This document shows positions 24,467-32,300 of a DNA stretch of 64,000 nt, one piece after another. Below the pieces are notes generated by a model that was given only the letters and a program-made list of their open reading frames with translations, was not told the origin of the DNA and ran no database searches. The DNA lies in contig JALNXH010000006.1 in NCBI GenBank assembly GCA_023230455.1, positions 80,883-144,882 of the forward strand. The letters are read 5' to 3'. The DNA comes from Rhodocyclaceae bacterium (GTDB lineage Bacteria; Pseudomonadota; Gammaproteobacteria; Burkholderiales; Rhodocyclaceae). Position numbers and translations under genes: made by a program. Each line of letters opens with the position of its first letter. The first letter of the stretch is position 1.

Positions 24467-24941
24467 GCTTGCCGTTATCGCCCAAGGCAAGTCGCAGCGC
24501 ATCGATCAGGTTCTGCTCGCGCGCTTCCATGGCCGCCATGTCGAGATGCCGCGCATTGCGCTCGTAGATGCTCAGCGCCTCGGCCGGTGTCAGCTCGTCC
24601 GTGCCCTGTACCTGCCAGGCGAGTTGCTTGAGTTGTGGATAGTCCGACAGGCGGATGCGTGCCGGCAGCCACCCTTTCATAGCATCTACGCGGGCTGTAG
24701 CGGCGGGAGCAATGATGCCAAACGTCAAACCCAGCGCCGCCATCACATTGAGATACGCGCCCATCGTGACCGCAGGTGCGCCTTTTTCGATCCGATGCAA
24801 AGTCACGCGCGATATTCCCGCGGCTTCCGCGGCGGCCGTGGCATTGACGCGCAAGGCCTTGCGCTGAGCGCGAATCTGTTGCCCGAGCAGGGCCAGCGCC
24901 TCGACGGCGATGCGGGTAGTTGGAGGAGGTCTGGCCGGCAT
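24459..24941 (-). CDS. HTH transcriptional regulator, putative antitoxin
   Basis: A 160-residue protein with an Xre-type HTH (residues 17-70: LLGQQIRAQRKALRVNATAA, then ISRVTLHRIEKG). The recognition helix is SRVTLHRIEKG. The ATG at 24941 is preferred because the upstream frame is an extension over the promoter. The C-terminal half is helical and unassigned. Overlap with the nucleotidyltransferase gene and the inverted repeats around its own promoter (listed separately) suggest it represses its own operon. Whether it neutralises the partner protein is an inference. Confidence 0.75.
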   Translation of the reverse strand: MPARPPPTTRIAVEALALLGQQIRAQRKALRVNATAAAEAAGISRVTLHRIEKGAPAVTMGAYLNVMAALGLTFGIIAPAATARVDAMKGWLPARIRLSDYPQLKQLAWQVQGTDELTPAEALSIYERNARHLDMAAMEAREQNLIDALRLALGDNGKHV

Positions 24942-24943
24942 AG

Positions 24944-24991
24944 TGTTTCTCAATATATACGTTAAAGTAGTTATGTCAATAATGAGAAACA
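24944..24991. promoter_or_regulatory. Inverted repeat flanking the promoter, candidate operator
   Basis: Two 9-bp arms, tgtttctca (24944-24952) and tgagaaaca (24983-24991), are exact inverted copies separated by 30 bp. One arm abuts the -10 box, and the other lies just upstream of the -35 box. The product of the adjacent HTH gene is the natural binder. Confidence 0.55.
24952..24979 (-). promoter_or_regulatory. Sigma-70-type promoter of the HTH/nucleotidyltransferase pair
   Basis: On the minus strand, TTGACA (24974-24979) and TATATT (24952-24957) are separated by 16 bp, and the start codon lies 11 bp beyond. This is a close match to the consensus. Confidence 0.6.
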
Positions 24992-25032
24992 TAAATTTAA
25001 TTGACTGGCATGGGAAAAACAGGCTGGCCGTC

Positions 25033-25293
25033 ACAGTGAAATGCGCAAGGCGCAGCCTGCGCTGGTAATCGTCGCCCGACGACATGAATCACGCATTGCC
25101 GCGCGTGATCGTGGCGCCGCTCACCCGCAAGGGGCAAGCGCTGGGATGTCGCCCCGAGGTTGTCTTCGATGGGCGTGACGCGCGCATACTGCTCTATCAA
25201 ATCCGCAGCGTCGATAAAGCGCGGCGGGCCGGCAAGCTGGGTACCATCGATGAATCCTTATGGCATCCCGTTTTGATGGAAATGCCGGCGTGA
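25033..25293 (+). pseudogene. mazF-like toxin, frameshifted remnant
   Basis: Remnant of a MazF/PemK endoribonuclease gene. The intact 3' part from 25084 encodes 69 residues (MNHALPRVIVAPLTRKGQAL, then VVFDGRDARILLYQIRSVDK and LWHPVLMEMPA), the usual C-terminal half. Upstream, a different frame reads MRKAQPALVIV at about 25042-25075, which is the preceding MazF segment, so a small insertion or deletion near 25072 breaks the frame. The N-terminus (usual MVRRGEVW-type start) is absent. The last 94 bp recur at 27698. No antitoxin gene lies directly beside it. Confidence 0.6.
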
Positions 25294-25335
25294 TAAGTAA
25301 AGCAATTCGAAGCTGGAACAATCAGCCTCGATCCA
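25242..25335. repeat. 94-bp direct repeat, copy A
   Basis: Covers the end of the mazF remnant and following bases; copy B at 27698-27791 is nearly identical with about nine differences. The two copies flank the DjlA-type and DUF4143 genes. Confidence 0.85.
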
Positions 25336-25359
25336 GTTGATCTTTTGTAGGAGCAAGTC

Positions 25360-26142
25360 TTGTTCAAGTTCATCGGCATTATTGCGGGCTATTACCTGCT
25401 CGGTATATTCGGGGCCATCGTCGGTTTTTTGCTCGGCTCCTTCATCGACCGTGTCCGCGCCTATGGCACGGGTGGATTCAACCCGCTTGGCAACGCCCAG
25501 CGCCAGGCCGCGTTTCTCGAAACCATGTTCGTCTCGCTGGGCAAGCTGGCCAAGGCCGACGGCCGGGTATCCGAAGAAGAGATCGCCCACACCGAAGCAC
25601 TGATGCAGAAGCTCGGCATGACGGCGGAGCACCGGCAACAGGCGATCGAGTTCTTCAAACGCGGCACCGACCCGTCATGCGATCTCGAACCGCTATACGA
25701 CCGCTTCATGGCGGCTTGCGGCCATACCCGTCACCTGAAGCAGGTGTTGCTGGTGTACCTGATCGCGATGGCGCTGACAGACGGCCATGTCCATGCTGCC
25801 GAGGAAGCTCTGCTTGCCGATATCGCCAGCCGCCTCGGCTACAGCCCGGCCGAGTTCCGGCAGTTGATGGACATGGTCACGAACCAGGGCCATTTCGCCT
25901 CTGGCCAGCCGAGCAGCGCAAAAGCGCTGGAGGATGCCTACAAGGCCCTGGGCGTTACCCCGGACAACAGTGACCAGGAAATCAAGCGCGCCTATCGCAA
26001 ACTGATGAGTCAGTACCATCCCGACAAGCTGATCGGCCAAGGCATGCCGGATGACATGGTGGCGATGGCGACAGAGAAGGCGAAGGAAATCCAGGTCGCC
26101 TACGACCTGATCGAAAAAAGTCGACGTGCTGAAGGTGGCTGA
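25360..26142 (+). CDS. djlA: DjlA-type co-chaperone (TerB and DnaJ domains)
   Basis: A 260-residue membrane-anchored J-domain protein. It begins at a TTG at 25360, with TAGGAG 6 nt upstream. An N-terminal hydrophobic helix (FIGIIAGYYLLGIFGAIVGF) is followed by a TerB-like helical domain (about 45-170: LAKADGRVSEEEI) and the C-terminal J domain, where the HPD motif is intact (MSQYHPDKL). The plan matches E. coli DjlA, a DnaK partner that acts on membrane-linked stress. It lies 24 bp beyond the direct-repeat copy A, with a mazF remnant before it. Confidence 0.85.
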   Translation: MFKFIGIIAGYYLLGIFGAIVGFLLGSFIDRVRAYGTGGFNPLGNAQRQAAFLETMFVSLGKLAKADGRVSEEEIAHTEALMQKLGMTAEHRQQAIEFFKRGTDPSCDLEPLYDRFMAACGHTRHLKQVLLVYLIAMALTDGHVHAAEEALLADIASRLGYSPAEFRQLMDMVTNQGHFASGQPSSAKALEDAYKALGVTPDNSDQEIKRAYRKLMSQYHPDKLIGQGMPDDMVAMATEKAKEIQVAYDLIEKSRRAEGG

Positions 26143-26290
26143 GAGGACGGCGAAGTGTATGGTTGATCTTGGCGCTGGCCTGTTGGTAAAAAACGAAAAT
26201 GACATTGCCCCCGTGGAATTTAATTCCGACACGGTCCTTCAACTCGGTGTTTCCTCCAATGCCTCCCCCGCCGTGATTGTCATCAACTTT

Positions 26291-26368
26291 CCCGATTGGA
26301 CGCTCTTTAAATCCGGATTGGACGCACCTATAATCCCGATTGGACGAAACAACAATCCGGATTGGACG
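26291..26368 (+). promoter_or_regulatory. Four-copy 22-bp-periodic repeat array, candidate operator
   Basis: Four copies of ccsgattggacg begin at 26291, 26313, 26335 and 26357, exactly 22 bp apart, which is about two helical turns. Copies 1-3 surround a good -10 box and copy 4 ends 9 bp before the ATG. The regular phasing is what a cooperative DNA-binding protein would use. Confidence 0.7.
26306..26334 (+). promoter_or_regulatory. Promoter for the DUF4143 ATPase gene
   Basis: TATAAT at 26329-26334 with TTTAAA at 26306-26311, 17 bp apart. The -10 box is perfect and the -35 box is moderate. It lies between repeats 2 and 3 of the 22-bp array. Confidence 0.5.
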
Positions 26369-26376
26369 AATTCGCC

Positions 26377-27624
26377 ATGGCCTCATCGCTGTACTCGCGT
26401 CATCTGCGCACGCGCATCGCCGAAGCGCTGACCGACACGCCGGTCGTTCTGCTCAATGGCCCGCGCCAGGCCGGCAAGACCACGTTGGCGCGCCAGTTTG
26501 CCAACGGCGGTCGGCGCTATCTCACTCTGGATGACGCAGCCACTCTGCTTTCCGCGCAGCAAGACCCCACCGGCTTTGTGCGCAGCCTCGACAGCGCCGT
26601 GATCGACGAAGTCCAGCGCGCGCCGGGCCTGCTGCTCGCAGTCAAACAGTCGGTCGATCGCGATCGCCGGCCAGGACGCTTTTTGCTCACCAGCTCCGCC
26701 AACCTCATGCTCCTGCCCGGCGTCGCCGATTCGCTGGCCGGGCGCATGGAAACACTGCCGCTCCTGCCGCTGGCGGGTTGCGAGATCCAGGGTGGAAAAG
26801 GCGGCTGGCTTGATGCCGTTTTCGCCGGCAACATGCCGCGCATTACGCCGGCAGCGGCACGCAAGGCCGTCGGCGATGCGCTGGTGCACAAGGTACTGTG
26901 CGGCGGTTACCCGGAGGCGGTGTTGCGCGACTCGGCGCGACGCCGTGCGGCGTGGGCAAAACAATATGTCGATGCCTTGATCCAGCGCGACGTGCGCGAA
27001 ATCGCCAACGTCGACAAGATCGACCATCTTGCCCGGCTGCTCAAGGCGCTGGCGCAGATGTCCGGGCAACTGTGCAACTTCACGCAGCTTGCCGGCCAGG
27101 TTGGCCTGGACGCCAAAACCGCCAGCAGATACCTGGCGATATTCGAGCAGATGTTTCTGCTGCGCCGTGTCGCACCGTGGTCTGCCAACCGTCTGTCGCG
27201 CATTGTCAAGACGCCCAAGCTTCACTTCCTCGATACCGGCCTGCTTTGCAGCCTCACCGGCATGAGCGAAATCTCGGCAGCGCAGCAACGCGAACGCTTC
27301 GGCCACGCGCTGGAAAGCTACGTCTATGGGGAACTGCTCAAATTGGCGAGCTGGGCCGACGCGGAAGTCGACATCTACGGCTATCGCGACAAGGACCAGG
27401 TGGAAGTGGATTTCGTGCTTGAAAATCGCGGCGGCCAGGTGGTCGGTGTTGAAGTCAAGGCAACCGCCAGCGTCGGCCGCAACGACTTCGCCGGCTTGCG
27501 CAAGCTCGCTGCACTGGCGGGCAAGAAATTCCAGGCCGGGGTCGTGCTCTATGACGGAGCGGAAACCCTGCCGATGGGCGAAGGGCTATGGGCCTTGCCC
27601 CTGGCGAGTCTGTGGCTGAGTTGA
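26377..27624 (+). CDS. AAA ATPase with DUF4143 (nuclease-like) C-terminus
   Basis: A 415-residue protein of the ATPase family with a C-terminal DUF4143 domain. The Walker A motif is NGPRQAGKTTLARQF near the N-terminus, and Walker B is probably AVIDEVQRAP. The C-terminal part (VEVDFVLENRG, then GVEVKATASV) has the D...ExK pattern of restriction-like nuclease folds. ATG at 26377 is chosen over a TTG at 26362. Such genes are common in accessory DNA and often sit with toxin genes. Role unknown, with defence or regulation proposed in the literature for parts of the family only. Four phased repeats precede it. Confidence 0.88.
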   Translation: MASSLYSRHLRTRIAEALTDTPVVLLNGPRQAGKTTLARQFANGGRRYLTLDDAATLLSAQQDPTGFVRSLDSAVIDEVQRAPGLLLAVKQSVDRDRRPGRFLLTSSANLMLLPGVADSLAGRMETLPLLPLAGCEIQGGKGGWLDAVFAGNMPRITPAAARKAVGDALVHKVLCGGYPEAVLRDSARRRAAWAKQYVDALIQRDVREIANVDKIDHLARLLKALAQMSGQLCNFTQLAGQVGLDAKTASRYLAIFEQMFLLRRVAPWSANRLSRIVKTPKLHFLDTGLLCSLTGMSEISAAQQRERFGHALESYVYGELLKLASWADAEVDIYGYRDKDQVEVDFVLENRGGQVVGVEVKATASVGRNDFAGLRKLAALAGKKFQAGVVLYDGAETLPMGEGLWALPLASLWLS

Positions 27625-27697
27625 ATCGGGAAAGCGCGTCACAAACAAGGCCGGCACCGCTCTCGGAAGGATATTGAGCTTGGCTCCTTTCACCGCT

Positions 27698-27791
27698 TAC
27701 CATTGATGAATCTTTATGGCATCCCGTTTTTATGGAAATGCTGGCGTGATAAGAAAAGCAATTCGAAGCTGGCACAATTAACCTCGATCCA
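27698..27791. repeat. 94-bp direct repeat, copy B
   Basis: Second copy of the segment at 25242-25335, carrying the last codons of mazF and the following bases, with about nine differences. It sits just ahead of mazE and upstream sequence outside the repeat is unrelated to copy A. Confidence 0.85.
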
Positions 27792-27808
27792 ATTTTTTGG
27801 AGATGAAC

Positions 27809-28066
27809 ATGACCGATGCCGTTCTCAAGATCAAGCAGTGGGGTAATAGCCTCGGCGTCCGCCTGCCCACGGCTATCGCTCGGGCAGCGCATTTGCTCGT
27901 CGATCAGCAGGTCAGGGTTTCGGTGAAGGGCGATCAGGTTGTGATTACGCCAATGACCGATGTCCATCTCAGCCTTGAGCAGCGGCTCGCGGCCTACGAT
28001 CCGACCTGTCATGACGGCGAGGTCATGGCTACCAGCGAATGTGTCGGGGCCGATCGGCGGTATTGA
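27809..28066 (+). CDS. MazE-type AbrB antitoxin
   Basis: An 85-residue swapped-hairpin AbrB/MazE protein. The ATG at 27809 is chosen for its GGAG 6 nt upstream; the same frame has in-frame starts at 27797 and 27803. The hallmark QWGNSLGVRLPTAIARAA near residue 10 is the DNA-binding part, and the acidic, polar tail is the part that normally binds MazF. No mazF gene follows. The remnant at 25033 is frameshifted, so this may be an orphan antitoxin, or one whose toxin was lost. It is followed by an RHH/PIN pair. Confidence 0.8.
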   Translation: MTDAVLKIKQWGNSLGVRLPTAIARAAHLLVDQQVRVSVKGDQVVITPMTDVHLSLEQRLAAYDPTCHDGEVMATSECVGADRRY

Positions 28067-28114
28067 AAAGCCAACGTGGTTTGTCCCTATTTATAGTGAG
28101 TAAAGGAGCCCCTC

Positions 28115-28387
28115 ATGGCAAAGATGACTTTTAGCGTTCCGGATGACGTAAAGGATCGCTTCAACAAAGCTTTCGCCGACGCGAACAAGAGTGCGGTGGT
28201 GACCAAGCTGATGGTGGACGCGCTGGATCAAATCGAGCGTAAGCGCCGCAGCGACAAGGCTATCCGCAGTATTTTGAGTCGGCGCGCAAAGAATAAGGGG
28301 CCGTTCATCTCGACAGAGGAGATTTTGAAAACGCGGGACGAGATTCGGGCGGAATCCGATGCCGCGCACGGAATACCGCGCAAGTGA
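28115..28387 (+). CDS. RHH-type antitoxin of PIN toxin
   Basis: A 90-residue protein with a ribbon-helix-helix-like N-terminus (MTFSVPDDVKDRFNKAFADA) and a charged tail (RRAKNKGPFISTEEILKTRD). AAAGGAG is upstream of the start. Its stop overlaps the GTG start of the PIN gene by 4 bp, the usual toxin-antitoxin layout. The role as antitoxin is inferred from position and size. Confidence 0.75.
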   Translation: MAKMTFSVPDDVKDRFNKAFADANKSAVVTKLMVDALDQIERKRRSDKAIRSILSRRAKNKGPFISTEEILKTRDEIRAESDAAHGIPRK

Positions 28388-28749
28388 AGCTGTATGTCGT
28401 TGATTCAAGTGTCGCGCTGAAGTGGTTCCTGTGTGACGACCCGGACGAGTCGGATGTCGATCAGGCGCTGGGTCTGCTGCAAGGCGCATTGAATGAAGAC
28501 TGTCGCTTCCTTCAACCGCCGCACTGGATTGCAGAAGTTGTTTGCGTGGTGGCACGCAAGCGCCCGCTCGATGCGGCCCTGGCACTGACAAACCTGCTTG
28601 AAATGACCTGCCATGAAACGATTCAGACGGCACATGCGTATGCACGAGCCGTTGATCTATCGCTTCAACTTGACCATCATCTTTTCACCTACCCTCGCTT
28701 ATTCGACCTCTTCAATTCCTTAAGTTCTCGGACGGTTGGTAGCCGGTGA
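28384..28749 (+). CDS. PIN domain toxin (VapC-like), probably C-terminally truncated
   Basis: A 121-residue PIN-domain protein starting at a GTG that overlaps the antitoxin stop. The first catalytic aspartate is in VVDSSVALKWF, and a further acidic residue is in HWIAEVVCVVARKRPL. VapC-like toxins cleave RNA. A typical family member ends after a helix with the last acidic residues (usually HLFDTLYHALA... followed by DxRY), but here the sequence changes to LFTYPRLFDLFNSLSS and stops, overlapping the DUF3592 gene by 38 bp. The end was probably lost by a deletion or rearrangement, and activity is doubtful. Confidence 0.6.
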   Translation: MKLYVVDSSVALKWFLCDDPDESDVDQALGLLQGALNEDCRFLQPPHWIAEVVCVVARKRPLDAALALTNLLEMTCHETIQTAHAYARAVDLSLQLDHHLFTYPRLFDLFNSLSSRTVGSR

Positions 28750-29248
28750 GGCGGCCGTAGATATAGAGCAGGATAGGCAGCAGGCCGAGGAAGAGACCGA
28801 CTCCAAACGCGATCCAGGTCGCCCGCGAGGAGTTGTCGCGCACCAGTATGGCGTAGGAGGGCAGGTCCGGCCGATAGTAAACGTCGAGCTCGGTGCCGAC
28901 CGGAAAGCGCGCGGCGAATCGCTCCGCCCGCTTCTGTGAATTAACGCTGAATTCGAAGCCGTAGCCGATACGCGACACGCTGAATTTCTGTTTGCTTCCT
29001 TGCCTGGTCTCCAGGTAAACGCCGGCGATCTCGACATCCCAAAACTTGCGGTTCTGGAAGCCGACCACACGGCGCGCATACGATTGGGTGATGACGCCAC
29101 GCCGCACCGGCCAGTGCTGTGCTTCCGCCAGCCCGTGCAATTCGTTGATGGTGCCGGCGACCGTGATCCAGCCGCCGAAGAAGCCCAGGATTATCAGTAC
29201 GCCCAACACCCACAGCGCGGCTTTCTTTATCCGCTCGAAAGGGGTCAT
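28712..29248 (-). CDS. DUF3592 membrane protein
   Basis: A 178-residue membrane protein of the DUF3592 family. There are two hydrophobic segments, an N-terminal one (ALWVLGVLIILGFFGGWITV) and a C-terminal one (WIAFGVGLFLGLLPILLYIYG), with a beta-rich soluble domain between (WPVRRGVITQSYARRVVGF, DVYYRPDLPSYAILV). The family is of unknown function. The C-terminus overlaps the PIN gene on the other strand, which suggests a junction of two formerly separate segments there. Confidence 0.8.
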   Translation of the reverse strand: MTPFERIKKAALWVLGVLIILGFFGGWITVAGTINELHGLAEAQHWPVRRGVITQSYARRVVGFQNRKFWDVEIAGVYLETRQGSKQKFSVSRIGYGFEFSVNSQKRAERFAARFPVGTELDVYYRPDLPSYAILVRDNSSRATWIAFGVGLFLGLLPILLYIYGRLTGYQPSENLRN

Positions 29249-29319
29249 TCAGGTTCACCGAGGAGTCGACAAGCCATGATAAGGGGTTTGAGTTGCTCCG
29301 GTTTCCGCGATGCTCCGCC

Positions 29320-30528
29320 CTACTCGCGGTACAGCAACACGCTTTCGCGTTCTTCGCACCAACTGGATTCGTCGGCTTGCAGCAGTTGGTCGAGATCGGC
29401 CGGCGTGGCGGCGGGATCGTCCACCCATTCACGCAGTAGCGGGCTGCCATTGATGACGTCGATGGCGAGCCGGTCGTTCTCGTATTCGTAGGGAAAGTCG
29501 CGCCACAGCGCGTAGTCCGGATACAGGCGGCGTATGGCCTTGAAGGCCAGCGCATAGAGGCGCCAGGGGCGGAAGGCGGCGTGGTCGTAGCCGGCGTTTT
29601 CGACATGCACCTGGAAGGCCGAACACAGTTTGCCGGCATGCTTGTGAAACGTGGGTTCGAACCAGCACGGGCGCAGGATGCAGCCTTGCAGCCAGTGCGG
29701 CGCCAGTGCCTGCATTTCGCGCAGCACCTGCACGGCATCGATGTCCGGCGCGCCGAGCACTTCGAGCGGGCGTGTGGTGCCACGGCCTTCGGAGAGTGTG
29801 GTGCCTTCGAGCATCACCGAGCCGGGGTAGCAGCGCGCCATCCACAGGTTGGGCGCATTCGGACTTGGGTTGATCCAGGTGCGTTCCTCAAGCGGCCAGC
29901 CATGGCCCGGTGCGCGTTCGGGTTGCCAGCCTTGCATGGCTACCACCCGATAGTCGACATCGAGGCGCAGCGTGTTCACAAACCAGTGGCCGAGTTCGCC
30001 CAGGGTGAGGCCATGCCGCATCGGCAGCGTACCGGCGCCGACGAAGCTCTCCCAGCCGGCGCGCAGGCGCAGGCCTTCGACCGGGCGGCCGATGGGGTTG
30101 GGGCGGTCGAGCACCCACACGGCCTTGCCGAGGCGGGCTGCTGCTTCGAGCACGTAGCGCAGCGTGGTCTCGAAGGTGTAGATGCGGCAGCCGAGGTCGA
30201 GCAGATCGACCAGCAGCACGTCGAAGCTGTCCATCATCGCCGCCGTCGGGCGCCGCACTTCGCCGTAGAGGCTAAACACCGGGATGCCGAGCACGGGATC
30301 GACGAAGTCGGGCGACTCGATCATGTTGTCCTGCTTGTCGCCGCGCAGGCCATGCTGCGGGCCGAAGGCGGCGGCGAGCTTGATGTCGTCGAGCGCGCCG
30401 AGCACATCGAGCGAATGGCGCAGCTCGCGCGTGACGGAGGCCGGGTGCGCGAGCAGCGCAACGCGCTTGCCGGCCAGCGGGCGGCGCCATGCGGGGTCTT
30501 CGATCAGGCGGTCGATGCCGAACTTCAA
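29320..30528 (-). CDS. namZ: Exo-beta-N-acetylmuramidase (NamZ, DUF1343)
   Basis: A 402-residue DUF1343 protein, the family of Bacillus NamZ/YbbC (GH171), which releases N-acetylmuramic acid from peptidoglycan fragments. The start is the TTG at 30528 with GGAG 8 nt upstream; a long upstream extension in the same frame is an artefact. Motifs VALLAHPASVT, FGPQHGLRGDKQDNM, VDLLDLGCRIYTFETT and ENAGYDHAAF are visible. No signal peptide is present, so it may work in the cytoplasm on imported recycled wall fragments, or by a different route. It follows the DOMON-like gene. Confidence 0.9.
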   Translation of the reverse strand: MKFGIDRLIEDPAWRRPLAGKRVALLAHPASVTRELRHSLDVLGALDDIKLAAAFGPQHGLRGDKQDNMIESPDFVDPVLGIPVFSLYGEVRRPTAAMMDSFDVLLVDLLDLGCRIYTFETTLRYVLEAAARLGKAVWVLDRPNPIGRPVEGLRLRAGWESFVGAGTLPMRHGLTLGELGHWFVNTLRLDVDYRVVAMQGWQPERAPGHGWPLEERTWINPSPNAPNLWMARCYPGSVMLEGTTLSEGRGTTRPLEVLGAPDIDAVQVLREMQALAPHWLQGCILRPCWFEPTFHKHAGKLCSAFQVHVENAGYDHAAFRPWRLYALAFKAIRRLYPDYALWRDFPYEYENDRLAIDVINGSPLLREWVDDPAATPADLDQLLQADESSWCEERESVLLYRE

Positions 30529-30569
30529 GATGCAATCTCCGTAATGTGTGCCGGCGAGCGTGGCAGCGG

Positions 30570-31124
30570 CTAAGCGAGGCGCAGTGTAAACCCGCTGCGA
30601 TGATGGAAGTCGGGTTGGGTGCACGGATGGTGCAAGGCCCAATAGGAGGGATCGCCCGCCTTGTCTTCGATGACGGCTGTGAGGCCAATGCGGATGGGGC
30701 CAGCGGAAAAATCGCTGAGCTGAAGCTCGGCTTCGAGGATCAGACCCGCGGCGTGTGTTTGCAGCGTGATGCGCGGTGGCTCGCTGGGCACCAGCGGCGT
30801 CATCCGGGTGCGATAGCGGGCGAAGCGATACGTTGCCCAGGCGCCCGAAGGTGAGAAATTGCACTCCACATAGGCCGGACCGTCTTGTGCTGTGATGAAG
30901 GCTTCGAAGCAGGTGTGGCGCCACAGTTCGTCCGTTTGCCGCGTCGCGGCAGACGCCGGCAGGGCGATGCGATCGACGGCGCCGCAGACCGTGTAGCGAA
31001 AGCGCAGCCAGCCATCCGCTCCGCGTTCGGCGCGGGCGGTGAGGCGCTCGATCGCGTGCGTCGGCATGCGGCGATGGCACATCAGCGGAAAGTCGTTGTC
31101 GGCGTGCAGGGTGCGTTCAGGCAT
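30570..31124 (-). CDS. DOMON-like domain protein
   Basis: A 184-residue protein of the DOMON-like domain group. ATG at 31124 (MPERTLHADNDF) gives the expected length; an upstream start at 31217 would overlap selU. The beta-sandwich core is visible in LRFRYTVCGAVDRIALPA, LWRHTCFEAFI and YVECNFSPSGAWATYRF. The FSPSGAWA turn is the strongest family mark. Related proteins bind haem or sugar, but the ligand-binding residues are not clear here. No signal peptide is seen. It lies 10 bp downstream of selU, in the same orientation. Confidence 0.75.
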   Translation of the reverse strand: MPERTLHADNDFPLMCHRRMPTHAIERLTARAERGADGWLRFRYTVCGAVDRIALPASAATRQTDELWRHTCFEAFITAQDGPAYVECNFSPSGAWATYRFARYRTRMTPLVPSEPPRITLQTHAAGLILEAELQLSDFSAGPIRIGLTAVIEDKAGDPSYWALHHPCTQPDFHHRSGFTLRLA

Positions 31125-31134
31125 CGTGTCGGCG

Positions 31135-32247
31135 TCAATGGCGAGTGCCGGATGATGGTGGCGGCAGCTCGGTGCTTGTGTGGAGGGCACGGTCGGGGAT
31201 GTTAACTTCCGCCGCAATGATTGCGGCGGCCGCTTGCTTCAGGCTGGCGTCGGACAAGTCCGTCAGCCGGCAGAGCGGGGCGTGGCCGGCGTCGCCCCGC
31301 GGTTGCGAACGGCGATAGAGTGGATCGTAGTGCTCGGTCAGCAGTTCGCCGACCAAGAGGCGGAAATTGCCTGCCGTTGCCAGGCGCTGCCAGCGGGCGA
31401 TGGTTTCTTTGCTCTGTAGTTCGTGCAGGCGTGCGAGCTGCGCAGCGAGACGGCCGTCGGCCGCGGCGAGGAGGTGGGCGTAGTCCTGGAGCAGGAAATC
31501 CACCCGCGCTTCGAGGTCGGCTTCGATGCGCAGTACCGGCGCTGCCCGTAGCGCATCGAACAGCCGGTTGGGCAGGTAGAGCGCGCCGATGCGGCGGCTC
31601 TCCGCTTCGACATAGACCGGCCGTGTGGAGTCCATTGCCGTCAGGGCCAGCATCAAGTGCGTTTCGAACATTTTCTGCGAGGGCTGCGGTTGATCGGGAA
31701 GATCGCCGAGCACCGACCCCTTGTGCGCCGCCAGCGCTTCGAGATTCACCACCTGGGCGCCCTGCGCCGCAAGGGCTTCGAGCAAGCGGGTCTTGCCGCT
31801 GCCGGTGGGCCCACCGATGACGCGCAGGTCGAGGCGGCCCGGCAGCGACTCCAGGCGATCGAGCACATGGCGCCGCCAGGCTTTGTAGCCGCCGTCGAGA
31901 CGGCGTGCCGCCCAGCCGATCTCGCGCAGGATGTGGGTGAATGCGCCGCTGCGCTGGCCGCCGCGCCAGCAGTAGATCAACGGCCGCCAGGATTTTGGCC
32001 GGTCGAGGAAGCGTTCTTCGATGTGGCGCGCGATGTTGCGCGCCACCAGCGCAGCGCCGACCTTGCGCGCCTCGAACGGCGACACTTGGATGTAGAGCGT
32101 GCCGACGCGCGCCCGCTCGGCGTCGTCGAGCACCGGGCAATTGATGGCGCCCGGGATGTGGTCCGCGGCGAATTCGGCCGGCGAGCGGACGTCGATCACG
32201 GTCTCGAATTCGGCGAGTTGTGCTACGGTGGCGAGCCAGCTTTTCAC
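31135..32247 (-). CDS. selU: tRNA 2-selenouridine synthase
   Basis: Replaces the sulfur of 2-thiouridine at the wobble position of tRNAs with selenium, using selenophosphate. The start taken is the GTG at 32247, giving 370 residues and a normal distance to the rhodanese domain; a GTG at 32316 would overlap selD. The N-terminal rhodanese (VIDVRSPAEF, active-site Cys in IYCWRGGQRSGAF) and the P-loop GGPTGSGKTRLLEAL are visible. It is divergent from selD, its selenium donor. No selA or selB is seen nearby, so selenouridine may be the main use of selenium here. Confidence 0.92.
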   Translation of the reverse strand: MKSWLATVAQLAEFETVIDVRSPAEFAADHIPGAINCPVLDDAERARVGTLYIQVSPFEARKVGAALVARNIARHIEERFLDRPKSWRPLIYCWRGGQRSGAFTHILREIGWAARRLDGGYKAWRRHVLDRLESLPGRLDLRVIGGPTGSGKTRLLEALAAQGAQVVNLEALAAHKGSVLGDLPDQPQPSQKMFETHLMLALTAMDSTRPVYVEAESRRIGALYLPNRLFDALRAAPVLRIEADLEARVDFLLQDYAHLLAAADGRLAAQLARLHELQSKETIARWQRLATAGNFRLLVGELLTEHYDPLYRRSQPRGDAGHAPLCRLTDLSDASLKQAAAAIIAAEVNIPDRALHTSTELPPPSSGTRH

Positions 32248-32300
32248 GGTGCGGTAGAGATCGGGGGAAGCGGATTTCCCGTAATGATAAGGCGCGAAGG

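Noticed and set aside
26126..26431. 101-residue open frame between djlA and the DUF4143 gene
   Set aside because: It runs through the 22-bp repeat array and overlaps both neighbours. I recognise no motif, so it is more likely a promoter region.
29320..31080. Long reading of the NamZ frame as a 586-residue protein
   Set aside because: The upstream part is antisense-like low-complexity sequence over the DOMON-like gene. A TTG with GGAG at 30528 gives a normal NamZ.
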